A stretch of 64,000 bases of DNA from Oscillospiraceae bacterium (GTDB lineage: Bacteria; Bacillota; Clostridia; Saccharofermentanales; Saccharofermentanaceae), in NCBI GenBank assembly GCA_902775565.1, contig CACYMP010000002.1, positions 124,001 through 188,000 on the forward strand. Direction: 5' to 3'. Made by a program: the position numbers and the translations under genes. Below the pieces are notes generated by a model that saw only the letters and a program-made list of their open reading frames with translations, made no database searches and was not told the origin of the DNA. Of this stretch, positions 9,018 through 16,914 are shown piece after piece. How positions within the stretch are numbered: the first letter of the stretch is position 1; every line of letters begins with the position of its first letter.

Positions 9018-9041
9018 TTGGATTTCCTTCCATACAAATAC

Positions 9042-9070
9042 TTTGACAAACCAATAGTTTGATTATCAAA
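9042..9070 (-). promoter_or_regulatory. Two TTTGA-type dyads, FabT-like operator upstream of fabH
   Basis: TTTGATTATCAAA at 9058-9070 is a perfect 6+6 dyad around one centre base. It covers the end of the -10 box and the predicted start site. A second, shorter dyad, TTTGACAAA, lies at 9042-9050 within the leader. The sequence resembles the MarR-family FabT box of Lactobacillales, which also controls fabH-fabK-type operons. It does not resemble the FapR box. No fabT gene is in the window, so the regulator is inferred. Confidence 0.6.
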
Positions 9071-9098
9071 GTATATATGTGGTGACCGCCCTTGTCAA
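9070..9098 (-). promoter_or_regulatory. Sigma-A promoter of the fab-acc operon
   Basis: On the minus strand TTGACA (9098-9093), a 17-bp spacer and TATACT (9075-9070) form an almost perfect housekeeping promoter. The predicted start site is near 9063, inside the FabT-like dyad, so a bound repressor would block initiation. It gives a leader of about 46 bases before the fabH ATG at 9017. Confidence 0.75.
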
Positions 9099-9135
9099 AT
9101 TTATAAAGGAAATATGATTATTTGACCTTGGTTTT

Positions 9136-9218
9136 GCCGCCGTTTTTCAGGCTGCGGCGGCCTAAGATCCGTTTTTCGACACATTGCGCGGTTTTTCTTG
9201 CCGCCTGACCCCGGCGGC
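9136..9218. repeat. Two GC-rich GCCGCC/GGCGGC dyads
   Basis: GCCGCC...GGCGGC pairs occur at 9136-9161 and 9200-9218. Neither is followed by a clear T-tract on either strand, so I do not call them terminators. They lie in the 468-bp gap between fabH and the C39-like peptidase gene, which holds no convincing gene. The rest of that gap is the fab promoter and the periodic array at 9238-9424. Confidence 0.4.
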
Positions 9219-9237
9219 ATTAAAGTCCGGGATAGGC

Positions 9238-9424
9238 GTACATACGAAAAACGGTTTTTTGATGAATTTATACGTGCATTTTGCCCGTTTTCTTGCCCGT
9301 CAACCAAAAATGTACATACGAAAACAGCTTTTTTCGAGAAAATATACGTGCATTACGGCTTTCAGAGGCATTTTTCAAAGAAAATGCACGTATAAAAATG
9401 AGGTTTTTTCGTTTTTCGTATGTA
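9238..9424. repeat. Periodic dyad array, CATACGAAAA family, 3 units
   Basis: Three units each carry a forward arm like GTACATACGAAAA and a reverse arm like TTTATACGTGC or TTTTCGTATGTAC. Forward arms start at 9238, 9312 and 9386 (period 74 and 74); reverse arms end at 9277, 9351 and 9424 (74 and 73). Each dyad spans 39-40 bp. Sequence between arms and between units is largely not conserved, apart from a run of T. The same motif family and geometry recur at 22210-22398. I see no credible protein here. Confidence 0.8.
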
Positions 9425-9485
9425 CAAACAAAAAACAAACAGGAGACAAATTATAAATTTGCACAGTAATCAGGACTTGACCGAA

Positions 9486-10124
9486 TCAGCCAGGCAGCAC
9501 GGCATAGAACCTGATGCCCGCCGTCGCCTTGTCGAGATCCTCAAGCACTATGTGATACCTGCCACCCCAGGACGAGACTTCCAGATTCCTGTCATCGATC
9601 CCGGTCACGGTCACCCAGTGGTTCCCTACATTAAAGGGAACGCCGTTGCCGTTGACCAGCTTAACATTGTTAAAAGGCGCGGCTATGAGCGCGACCAGCG
9701 GCACTCCCATGCCAAGATAGTGCCTTGCCCGGTTCTCGTATTTGAAGATGAAGCCTTTTGGCCTGATCCGGATGCCACGAGAGTCCGCAAGCCTCTTGAT
9801 CCCGCTCTTGAACCGCCGGGTGCTGACACCGAAGCTGCCCGAGAACTCCCTGCCGAAGATCTTCACGGGCTTGTCGTGCTTTCCCGGAAGGTTGGCCGGC
9901 CTGATAAAGCGGGCTGCCTCTTCAAGGCGCTTAAGATATTCATCCATGGTGAGTTCTGATATGCCTTCGTACCGCAGCACCGCGTCGAGGCCCGCGATTA
10001 TGCCGCAGCTGTTGCGCTGCATCAGCGGGGTCGGCGCCCACATCTGGCTTCCGCCAAAGCTCCCCTCGATCGAAGGCGGCGAGGTCAGTGGCGTAGTCAG
10101 CGGCGAGGTCAGAGGGCCTGTCAT
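9486..10124 (-). CDS. Cysteine-peptidase-like (C39/papain-like fold) protein
   Basis: A 212-residue protein with 'RNSCGIIAGLDAVLRYEG' (about residues 37-54) holding a candidate catalytic Cys, and 'NHWVTVTGID' (about 168-177) holding a candidate catalytic His followed by 'SSWGGRY'. This Cys...His arrangement is typical of peptidase C39-like domains. The start at 10124 is chosen because ATG and the asparaginase TGA overlap as ATGA; the longer frame would run into asparaginase. The N-terminus has a short Ser-Pro-Leu-Thr repeat. There is no signal peptide, so it is probably cytoplasmic. The substrate is unknown. Confidence 0.6.
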   Translation of the reverse strand: MTGPLTSPLTTPLTSPPSIEGSFGGSQMWAPTPLMQRNSCGIIAGLDAVLRYEGISELTMDEYLKRLEEAARFIRPANLPGKHDKPVKIFGREFSGSFGVSTRRFKSGIKRLADSRGIRIRPKGFIFKYENRARHYLGMGVPLVALIAAPFNNVKLVNGNGVPFNVGNHWVTVTGIDDRNLEVSSWGGRYHIVLEDLDKATAGIRFYAVLPG

Positions 10125-10978
10125 GTAATGAGTGCCTCCGCCCATGCGCCTTCCGGGGGCATTCCCGGAAGTGCTTTGCAGCCGGCCTGTTCGAGCATTG
10201 CGCGGCTCTCGTATATATTTGAATTTCTGGGGACGGGCGCCATGAAGCACCTGATGCCCTTTGCAGTCCATTTGCGGACCTTCGGAACGAGCTTTACGTC
10301 GGCCGTTCCCGAATGGTGGCACATGATGAGCACCGTATCAAAGCCGTCATCGAGGATTCCGGGTGTCGGCGCGGCAGCGATAACCTGTATCCTGTGGAGC
10401 TTTTCGGCGGCGAAAAAGGCCGCAGCCGCTTTGCGGTATCTTTCGGAAGAAAAGTCGATGTCCGCGCTGTCGGGCCAGGTTCCGTAATCTCCGTAGATAT
10501 CGGGAGACGTGACCTTGCCGGCGGGTATTATGGCAGGGGCGCCTTCGTGAGTGGTGAAAACGACTCCGCTGTTGCCGGCCGTTACCTGCCCGACCGCGAA
10601 ATCGATGTTCTTGAAAGCGTCAGTGTCCTCGCTGTCCGGCGGGATCTTGGAGCCCGTGATCACGAAAGGGATGCCCAGATGACTGAGCGATCTTGCTGCG
10701 AGCTGCGCGAAATACGCCATCGTATCCGTTCCGTGAAGGATGATGATGCCGTCGGGGCGGTTCTTGGAGCAGGCCTCCGATACGGCCTTCAGCACGTCTC
10801 TGTAATCTTCGGGACGCGCGTTCTCGGACGAATAGTTGGCGGGCGAAATGAATTCAGTCTCCGCGGCTTTCTGCATCAGGTATGATGCAATGGGGGACTG
10901 CTTTTCGAGCTTGACCAGACCGTCTTTGACAGACGATGAGACTGTTCCTCCGGATACTGTCACAAGCAGTTTTGCCAC
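10121..10978 (-). CDS. L-asparaginase (type I-like)
   Basis: Hydrolyses asparagine to aspartate and ammonia. The 285-residue protein has both threonine motifs of the family, slightly changed at the first: 'VSGGTVSSS' near the N-terminus in place of TGGTIxS, and 'ILHGTDTMAYFA' near residue 82. It is shorter than the usual 320-340 residues. The start is GTG at 10978, with AAGGAG upstream at a rather long spacing. No signal peptide, so cytoplasmic. The downstream peptidase-like gene overlaps by 4 bases, which suggests a joint role in peptide or asparagine use. The specificity (Asn versus related amides) is not provable here. Confidence 0.88.
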   Translation of the reverse strand: MAKLLVTVSGGTVSSSVKDGLVKLEKQSPIASYLMQKAAETEFISPANYSSENARPEDYRDVLKAVSEACSKNRPDGIIILHGTDTMAYFAQLAARSLSHLGIPFVITGSKIPPDSEDTDAFKNIDFAVGQVTAGNSGVVFTTHEGAPAIIPAGKVTSPDIYGDYGTWPDSADIDFSSERYRKAAAAFFAAEKLHRIQVIAAAPTPGILDDGFDTVLIMCHHSGTADVKLVPKVRKWTAKGIRCFMAPVPRNSNIYESRAMLEQAGCKALPGMPPEGAWAEALIT

Positions 10979-11040
10979 TGTTGGTACACCGCTCCTTTTA
11001 AGGTAAAATACTTCTGAAATTATAATTCACGAGGCATCAT

Positions 11041-11808
11041 ATGAGAATAGTCAGCTGGAACGTCAACGGCATCAGGGCAGTAGCGGGAAAAGGTTTTGCG
11101 GACGCCGTTAAGGCAATGGACGCCGATATCATAGGCATACAGGAGACCAAGGCACAGCCGGACCAGTTAGGCCCGGAGATTACAAACCTCGAAGGCTACA
11201 AGAGCTGGTTCTATTCGGCCGAGCGCAAGGGTTATTCCGGCACGGCTCTCTATTCCAGGATCGAACCGGAGAACGTCACTTTCGGCCTCGGAACGGATGA
11301 GTTCGATCACGAGGGTCGCACGATCTGCGCTGATTTCGGCAAATTCGTGCTCTTCAACATCTACTTCCCGAACGGCGGAAGAGGCGACGATTACGTCAAG
11401 TTCAAGCTCAGATTCTATGACTGTTTCTTAGACCGCGTAAGAGACCTTGAGTCCAAAGGGCGCGAGGTCATCTGCTGCGGAGACGTCAACACCGCGCACA
11501 AGGAGATCGACTTGTCCAACCCCAAGGCGAATTCAAAGATCTCGGGATTCCTTCCCGAAGAGCGCGTTTACATGGACAAGTTCGCCGAAGCGGGTCTTAC
11601 CGATACTTTCAGGATGCTCTATCCCGACAAGCCCGAGTGCTACACCTGGTGGTCTTACAAGACCGCGGCAAGAGAGCGGAACGTCGGCTGGAGGATAGAC
11701 TATTTTTTCACGACAAAAGGCCTTAACCCTGACGTTAAGGAATCAAACATGATGAGTGACGTGATGGGTTCAGACCACTGCCCGATCTATCTCGATCTGA
11801 ATATCTGA
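11041..11808 (+). CDS. xth: Exodeoxyribonuclease III (AP endonuclease)
   Basis: DNA repair enzyme that cuts at abasic sites and removes 3' blocks. The 255-residue protein shows the exonuclease III signatures: 'RIVSWNVNGIRA' at the start, the metal ligand in 'IGIQETKAQ' (Glu near residue 37), 'CGDVNTAHKEIDL' (about 140), 'RIDYFF' and the terminal 'SDHCPIYLDL' with catalytic Asp-His. It is divergent from asparaginase. A TATAAT box at 11021-11026 and GAGG before the ATG imply a leader of only about 8 bases. It ends right at the stop of the convergent gene at 11809. Confidence 0.95.
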   Translation: MRIVSWNVNGIRAVAGKGFADAVKAMDADIIGIQETKAQPDQLGPEITNLEGYKSWFYSAERKGYSGTALYSRIEPENVTFGLGTDEFDHEGRTICADFGKFVLFNIYFPNGGRGDDYVKFKLRFYDCFLDRVRDLESKGREVICCGDVNTAHKEIDLSNPKANSKISGFLPEERVYMDKFAEAGLTDTFRMLYPDKPECYTWWSYKTAARERNVGWRIDYFFTTKGLNPDVKESNMMSDVMGSDHCPIYLDLNI

Positions 11809-14800
11809 TCAGTATGTTCCGTCGTACAGCGGTTCGCCATTGACTAAGATCTTCGCACCGGTCTTGCTGATAGTAAAATCCATATCATCAAGCTTGCAGG
11901 GCACATCCATACCCGAGACCATCTTGCCGTCCAAATGGCTGTTGGTGAGCGTGAGCTTGGAATTCTTATCGGTTCCCCTGAAGAACGATACCTGCTTGCC
12001 TTCGCACTCGAGCCTGATGGTGGCGTAATCCAGATTGACGACTGAAGGCGCGACATTGAGCGCACCGAACATCAGGCCTCTCGAGGAGTTGAACCTGCTC
12101 TGGAGGCTCGCGCTGTACAGATTGATGTCAGATCTTTCGCCCCCAACCGTTCCGATGACGGCGATGTCATTGCCGTTGAACGCGGAAATGTATGAAATAT
12201 GCTCTATCCTGATATCCGGACTGCCGTATACGGATCCGATACCGACGGCCGTCATGACGTTGGCGCTGAGATCTATCGCGCAGTTGACGACGGACATCTT
12301 CACGTCGCCGGTAAGCGTTCCGAACGCGGTTCCTTCGGTTCCCTGCATGCGGATGAAATATCTTCCTCTCCTGATGTCGATCGAGACACCCTTGCCCGCA
12401 CCGATGGCAACGCCCCTTGTGACGCCGAAGATTATCTCTATCGTTCCGTCCTGATCGAAAATAAGTTTTCCGGCCGTTGAATCGTTGTCGTTTCCGATGC
12501 CGAAGCCTTCGGTTCCGGTTATGTTGATGTTGAGATTGCCTTCGCCCTCAAACGTAAGAGTCGAGCTCTCAGGCACAACGATACCGCCGTTTTCCAGCGT
12601 GTTCTCGCCTTTAAGCATGAGCGTGACATCGCATCCTTCGCCGATGATGATGGCGGCTTTCTTTTTCCTGCCCGAAAAACATGCATTCTCAAGAGTGATC
12701 TGGCCGGAGTAGCCGTCTTCTATGGTCAGACCGATATCGGAAGATACCCCGGGAACACCTGTGACGGTGACATCTCTGTAAGTAACCTTGCCGTTTGTGA
12801 TCCTGACACCTTTACAGCCGCTGCCGATGAGATTCTGGAGCTGGATGCGCGATTCCCTGCCCGCAACATAGATGTTCTTGTTGCGCTCCTCTTCCTCAAG
12901 ACGCGCGTATCTTAGGATAACACCCTTGATCTCGGGGTCGATCTCCTTGACGATCTTTTCGGAAGGTCTCGCGGTATAGTAGCCCTGGATCAGGTCGATG
13001 CCGAGGAATACCAGTGTGGCAAGTTCTTCCTGTGTCTCAACGCCTTCGGCAAGTGCCATGATGTCGTTTTCGTGCGCGAAACCGATGATGTCCTTGACGA
13101 AATGCTGCTTGTGAGGCGACATATGGATCTCCGAAATGAGCGAACGGTCGATCTTTATATAGTGGGGCATGTACCTTAAGAGATTGCTGACATTGGAATA
13201 GCCCGTGCCGTAGTCGTCGATCGCAAGCTCGACTCCCAACGAGCCGAAGAACTGCTTCAGATCGGAGTAGTCATCATCGCTCAATTCGGTCTCTTCGGTG
13301 AATTCGACTACGACCATGTTCTTGTGACGTCCGGTAACATCGATGAGATTATCAATGTCTTTCCCGTAGAGACGCTGCCCCGGAATACTGTTGATAAAGA
13401 CTTTCGCGCCCTCGCGGAACTCGTCCGTCCTTGTGTCGATGATATTGAGAACGTTATTAAACGTCGCCGCTTCCACGTCGTAGAGCCTTCCGAAAACCTC
13501 TGCATACTTGAGGACTACAGGCGGCTGGATGTAAGGAACAGAATCCGGTCTCATCAGCGCCTCGTATGCATAGATCTCGCCTGTATGGGCATCGACGATC
13601 GGCTGGAAGTGGTACTTGATCCTGTTATGGTCAAGGATGTCATTGACCTGATCAGCCTGGCGCTCGCTGTCATCTCCGTCCTCTTCGCCTGAAAGACTGT
13701 GGATGCGGAGCTTATATGCATTCTTGTTTGTAAGCGCGACGCTCGTGATCCTCTCGAGACCGTTGCGGCCTTCAGCTTTGCCTTCGGCAAATCCGTAATA
13801 GATATCCACAGGAAGCGAATACTTGTGTTTGCCGGAATATTCGCTGAGCTTCTGTCTGATCTCGGCGACGGCTTCCTCGAATCTCTTCCTGCCGTCAGAT
13901 GTCAGAGCATCGATCACGACGATCTCACCGTTGCCGAATGAGTAAACGTTGCCTTCGGGGAAACTCTCCTGGACAAGACTGCCGAGCTTGACGATCGCCT
14001 TGTCACCCGCAGTTCTGCCGTCCTTGTCGTTGATCTCGGACAGATTCCTTATGTCCGCGGCAAGCACGCCGATCTCCGGATCGCCGATACCTTTGAACTT
14101 GAAGAGCAGTCCATCGATCTGCTGCGTGAATCCTCTGAAATTGAAAAGTCCCGTGACCGGATCTCTTATCAGGCTGGATTCAAGAGTCTCGTTCTTCTTT
14201 TCGAGCTCTTCTAATCTTCTCGTCGTCTCAAGACCGCGCATAAGACTTCTGAGCCAGAGCCTGTAACTGTCGCCATAAGATGAGGGGTGCACATAAGAGA
14301 CCACCGCATAGCCGTAACACATGTTATCGAAATGCAGGGGCGTGAAAATAAACGCTTCGGGATCCGGCCTGTCCTCATCGAGTCTGGGAACGAGCTTATC
14401 CCTGTCGAAATAGTGATCCAAACCGATCCTGTCCTTGTTGAGCTTTTCGGGCCTGCATGTCATGACGTTCGCTATCCTCGGTGAGAAGAACCTTGCCGGA
14501 TCTGACAGGAAAGCGTAATTGATCTGGGACTCGGACGGATCGATGGACGGCCTTATGGAATCGCCGTTCTCCGTTTTGTTCTCTGCGGACATGCCGTAGT
14601 GATTCCAGTCGTCATTGATACAGATGTTGAAGCTCTCGAATTCCCTGAGCTGATAGACATATGTAAAGAGAGTACTGATTATGCCGTACAGATTCTTCTG
14701 GGCAAGCAGGTCATCATCTAAATGGTTGAAGTTCGAGAAAACACTGTTGCTCGAAGTGTTGGTGTCCCAGACCGGCCTTAACGCGAGCTGGGTGTCTTCG

Positions 14801-15672
14801 ATCTTTAACTCGCAGCCGCAGCTGCTTCCGTGGAACATATCCACCGGACCTGCGAACGGTTCGGGCTTTTCGCCTTCGCTCATCCTTAAGAGCATTTCGG
14901 CCGCGTATTTGCCGAAAGCCAGAGCCGGAAGCCTTACCGATGTGATCGGGACCGGCGACAGGCGTCCTTCCTCATTGGAATCGTAACCTGTAACCGCAAT
15001 GTCTTCAGGGACTCTGATGCCGTTCTCCGCGAGTGCCTTGCAGACGCCTATTGCCATACAGTCGTTGGCGCATGCGATCGCATCCGGCAGATTGTCAGGA
15101 TTTTTGGCAAGACGGTCACCCACGCTCTCGCCGCTCGTATACCAGAAATCGCCGTAGAACATGCGGTCGCTCTTTATCTCGAGGCCGTGCTCCTCCATGG
15201 CGTCCTTATAAGCCTGCATTCTCTCCTTTGAATAAGGGTGCCAGGCTTTTCCCGTCAGGAACGCGATATCCTTATAGCCGTGTTCCTCAATGAGATGGTT
15301 CACCAGGAACTTAACGCCTTCATAGTGGTTAGGGAACGCAGAGAAAAAGTACTTGCTCTTCTTGTCGATGACGATGACAGGGCATTTTGCCCTCTTATGC
15401 GCGGCTTCCTCAACAGCATCGGCAAGGCCGGGAGTCTGGAGGGTATCGAGCATCAGTACCAGACCGTCAAGGTCCTCATACGGAACGAGAGAATAGATTG
15501 AGGTCTCGCCCTGCTCGCGGTGGGCGCTGCTCTGGTATTTCTGATACGTGGAAAAGATCAGGACATCCCAGTCATAAGCGAATGCCTGTTTTTCAAAACC
15601 GCAAATGAATTCGGCCTGATAGTATTCGTCGGCCTGGCCGACAAGTATCGCGATCCTTTTGCGTCTTCCCAT
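11809..15672 (-). CDS. LacI-type sensor / degenerate GGDEF / EAL phosphodiesterase / beta-helix protein
   Basis: A 1287-residue protein with four parts and no signal peptide or membrane segment. Residues 1-290 look like the sugar-binding half of LacI-family repressors but lack the DNA-binding helix-turn-helix. Residues 290-495 are an unassigned linker domain. Residues 500-650 are a GGDEF-like domain whose signature is degraded to GNGEI (580-584). Residues 680-905 are an EAL domain with the key residues kept: EALMR (704-708), Asn, 'EFTEE', 'DDYGTGYS', 'IKID' and 'AEGVET'. Residues 940-1270 are rich in repeated beta-strand turns, like a right-handed beta-helix of the Cthe_2159 type. It is probably a cytoplasmic c-di-GMP phosphodiesterase gated by a ligand; the beta-helix role is unknown. 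AAAGGGG precedes the ATG. Confidence 0.85.
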   Translation of the reverse strand: MGRRKRIAILVGQADEYYQAEFICGFEKQAFAYDWDVLIFSTYQKYQSSAHREQGETSIYSLVPYEDLDGLVLMLDTLQTPGLADAVEEAAHKRAKCPVIVIDKKSKYFFSAFPNHYEGVKFLVNHLIEEHGYKDIAFLTGKAWHPYSKERMQAYKDAMEEHGLEIKSDRMFYGDFWYTSGESVGDRLAKNPDNLPDAIACANDCMAIGVCKALAENGIRVPEDIAVTGYDSNEEGRLSPVPITSVRLPALAFGKYAAEMLLRMSEGEKPEPFAGPVDMFHGSSCGCELKIEDTQLALRPVWDTNTSSNSVFSNFNHLDDDLLAQKNLYGIISTLFTYVYQLREFESFNICINDDWNHYGMSAENKTENGDSIRPSIDPSESQINYAFLSDPARFFSPRIANVMTCRPEKLNKDRIGLDHYFDRDKLVPRLDEDRPDPEAFIFTPLHFDNMCYGYAVVSYVHPSSYGDSYRLWLRSLMRGLETTRRLEELEKKNETLESSLIRDPVTGLFNFRGFTQQIDGLLFKFKGIGDPEIGVLAADIRNLSEINDKDGRTAGDKAIVKLGSLVQESFPEGNVYSFGNGEIVVIDALTSDGRKRFEEAVAEIRQKLSEYSGKHKYSLPVDIYYGFAEGKAEGRNGLERITSVALTNKNAYKLRIHSLSGEEDGDDSERQADQVNDILDHNRIKYHFQPIVDAHTGEIYAYEALMRPDSVPYIQPPVVLKYAEVFGRLYDVEAATFNNVLNIIDTRTDEFREGAKVFINSIPGQRLYGKDIDNLIDVTGRHKNMVVVEFTEETELSDDDYSDLKQFFGSLGVELAIDDYGTGYSNVSNLLRYMPHYIKIDRSLISEIHMSPHKQHFVKDIIGFAHENDIMALAEGVETQEELATLVFLGIDLIQGYYTARPSEKIVKEIDPEIKGVILRYARLEEEERNKNIYVAGRESRIQLQNLIGSGCKGVRITNGKVTYRDVTVTGVPGVSSDIGLTIEDGYSGQITLENACFSGRKKKAAIIIGEGCDVTLMLKGENTLENGGIVVPESSTLTFEGEGNLNINITGTEGFGIGNDNDSTAGKLIFDQDGTIEIIFGVTRGVAIGAGKGVSIDIRRGRYFIRMQGTEGTAFGTLTGDVKMSVVNCAIDLSANVMTAVGIGSVYGSPDIRIEHISYISAFNGNDIAVIGTVGGERSDINLYSASLQSRFNSSRGLMFGALNVAPSVVNLDYATIRLECEGKQVSFFRGTDKNSKLTLTNSHLDGKMVSGMDVPCKLDDMDFTISKTGAKILVNGEPLYDGTY

Positions 15673-15736
15673 CAGTACCCCTTTGTATGAACTGTTTACA
15701 CTGTAGCCGCAATAATACCGTTTTAGCTATTTTATT

Positions 15737-15772
15737 ATGCGGCCATTTCAATAACAATCGAAATGGCCGCAT
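15737..15772. terminator. Strong 13-bp hairpin, possible terminator
   Basis: ATGCGGCCATTTC (15737-15749) pairs perfectly with GAAATGGCCGCAT (15760-15772) around a 10-base loop. It lies between the DUF4236 gene and the LacI/EAL gene, both on the minus strand. The flanks are A/T-rich, but no clean T-tract follows on the minus strand, so it could equally be an mRNA-stability or attenuation structure. Confidence 0.5.
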
Positions 15773-15818
15773 ATATCAAAAATTTTGCAACTTGTTAATA
15801 CCGCGTTAACCGGTGGTA

Positions 15819-16841
15819 TCAGTAAGGAAGCAGTCTGTCTACAGGGGCAAAACCTGCTGTCTTCTTGAATTTCTCGTTGATCTCAAAGCCTGCGAGGCAG
15901 TCGGAAGGATCGATCCTTTCGAAGTTGATGGTCATGAGAGCATCGCGCTTGATCATGACGGAAACGATGGTGATCTCATCCTCGTTGCCCGTTGCCGTAT
16001 TGAGCTGGCTGTCGACTGCGTGGATAAGGACCTTCTGGATAGGAAGGAGCGCGAAGGAGTCACGCGCTACACGCAGGATCGTGCTTGCGACGTAGTCCTG
16101 TACGAGCTCGTAGTACTCGCTCTTTGTGAAAGGCTTCTCGACAAGATCGCCGTTCGCCTTGAGCGAGAGCTTGTTCTGCGGGATAACCTCACTGCTCATT
16201 ACCTTGAACTCGATCTCGAGGATGGAAGGATCGTCTGTGCCGACCTCGAATCCGCTTCCGAATTCGAGAAGGTCGTCAAACGGGCCTGCCTCTGCGATAA
16301 CCTTGAAATATGAGTCTATGTTGCCTGCAAGAACGCTCTCGGCGAAAGGAACGAGTTCCTTGTTATTGCCTGCGCCCTTCTTGATGACTTCCCAGTCGAT
16401 ATATCCGTCGCTCTGCTTATGAACGGACTTGACCGCTTCGATCCTCTCCTCGAATTCGGCAACGAGCTGCTGGTTCTGCTCGAGCTCGGGATTGACTGCG
16501 GGTGCTGCGGGAGCTGCCTTGGCGGCGGCTGCCTTCGTTGTCTTGGTGCCCTTTGCTGCTGCAGCTGCGGGAAGTGCTGCTGCGGCTTCAGCCTTGCCCT
16601 TCTTCTTGTCGGAGAGCTCCTGGATCTTTTCCTTTCCCTGCTTTACGAGCTTTTTAACGTTCGTGTTCTTTGTGTAGTAGACGCCCGTGCCGGGAATACC
16701 GATGGTCGTACGGCCCTGTCCCTTGAGGTTGATGGACTGGCGAAGGCCTGACCTGCCGAATGAAAGTGACGGGCCGCCTTTGCTGAGATTGAGCTTGACG
16801 CCCTTGAAAAGTGTGATCGATTTGCGGAAATTAAGTCCCAT
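15819..16841 (-). CDS. DUF4236 domain-containing protein
   Basis: A 340-residue protein whose first 60 residues match the DUF4236 pattern: 'MGLNFRKSITLFKGVKLNLS', then 'GPSLSFGRSG' and 'TGVYYTKN'. A Lys/Ala-rich low-complexity region follows (about residues 70-120), then an alpha/beta C-terminal domain of about 210 residues that I do not recognise. No signal peptide or membrane segment. The function of DUF4236 is unknown. It is monocistronic, with an extended -10 box (TGATATAAC) at 16876-16884 and a GGGAG ribosome site, and with the hairpin at 15737 downstream. Confidence 0.75.
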   Translation of the reverse strand: MGLNFRKSITLFKGVKLNLSKGGPSLSFGRSGLRQSINLKGQGRTTIGIPGTGVYYTKNTNVKKLVKQGKEKIQELSDKKKGKAEAAAALPAAAAAKGTKTTKAAAAKAAPAAPAVNPELEQNQQLVAEFEERIEAVKSVHKQSDGYIDWEVIKKGAGNNKELVPFAESVLAGNIDSYFKVIAEAGPFDDLLEFGSGFEVGTDDPSILEIEFKVMSSEVIPQNKLSLKANGDLVEKPFTKSEYYELVQDYVASTILRVARDSFALLPIQKVLIHAVDSQLNTATGNEDEITIVSVMIKRDALMTINFERIDPSDCLAGFEINEKFKKTAGFAPVDRLLPY

Positions 16842-16914
16842 GATAACTCTCCCGATGTGTCAAAAATGCCTTAGGGTTATATCAACAATGTTATCACAAA
16901 TGGGACGAAAAAGA

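Noticed and set aside
9042..9070. FapR operator
   Set aside because: The dyad is TTTGAT-N-ATCAAA. The FapR consensus (TTAGTAC-type) does not match.
9136..9218. GC-rich dyads as intrinsic terminators
   Set aside because: No T-tract follows either dyad on either strand.
9238..9424. CRISPR array
   Set aside because: Units are about 74 bp apart, but only short arms in alternating orientation are conserved, not a 25-40 bp direct repeat. There are only three units, and no cas genes are near.
9184..9469. Small coding frames across the repeat array
   Set aside because: Several overlapping frames on the plus strand owe their length to the repeats. They have low-complexity products, no ribosome site and no recognisable family.
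10125..10322. Longer C39-like protein starting at 10322
   Set aside because: It would lie inside the asparaginase gene in another frame and its first 66 residues have a shadow-like composition. The ATGA overlap at 10124 is a normal coupled start.
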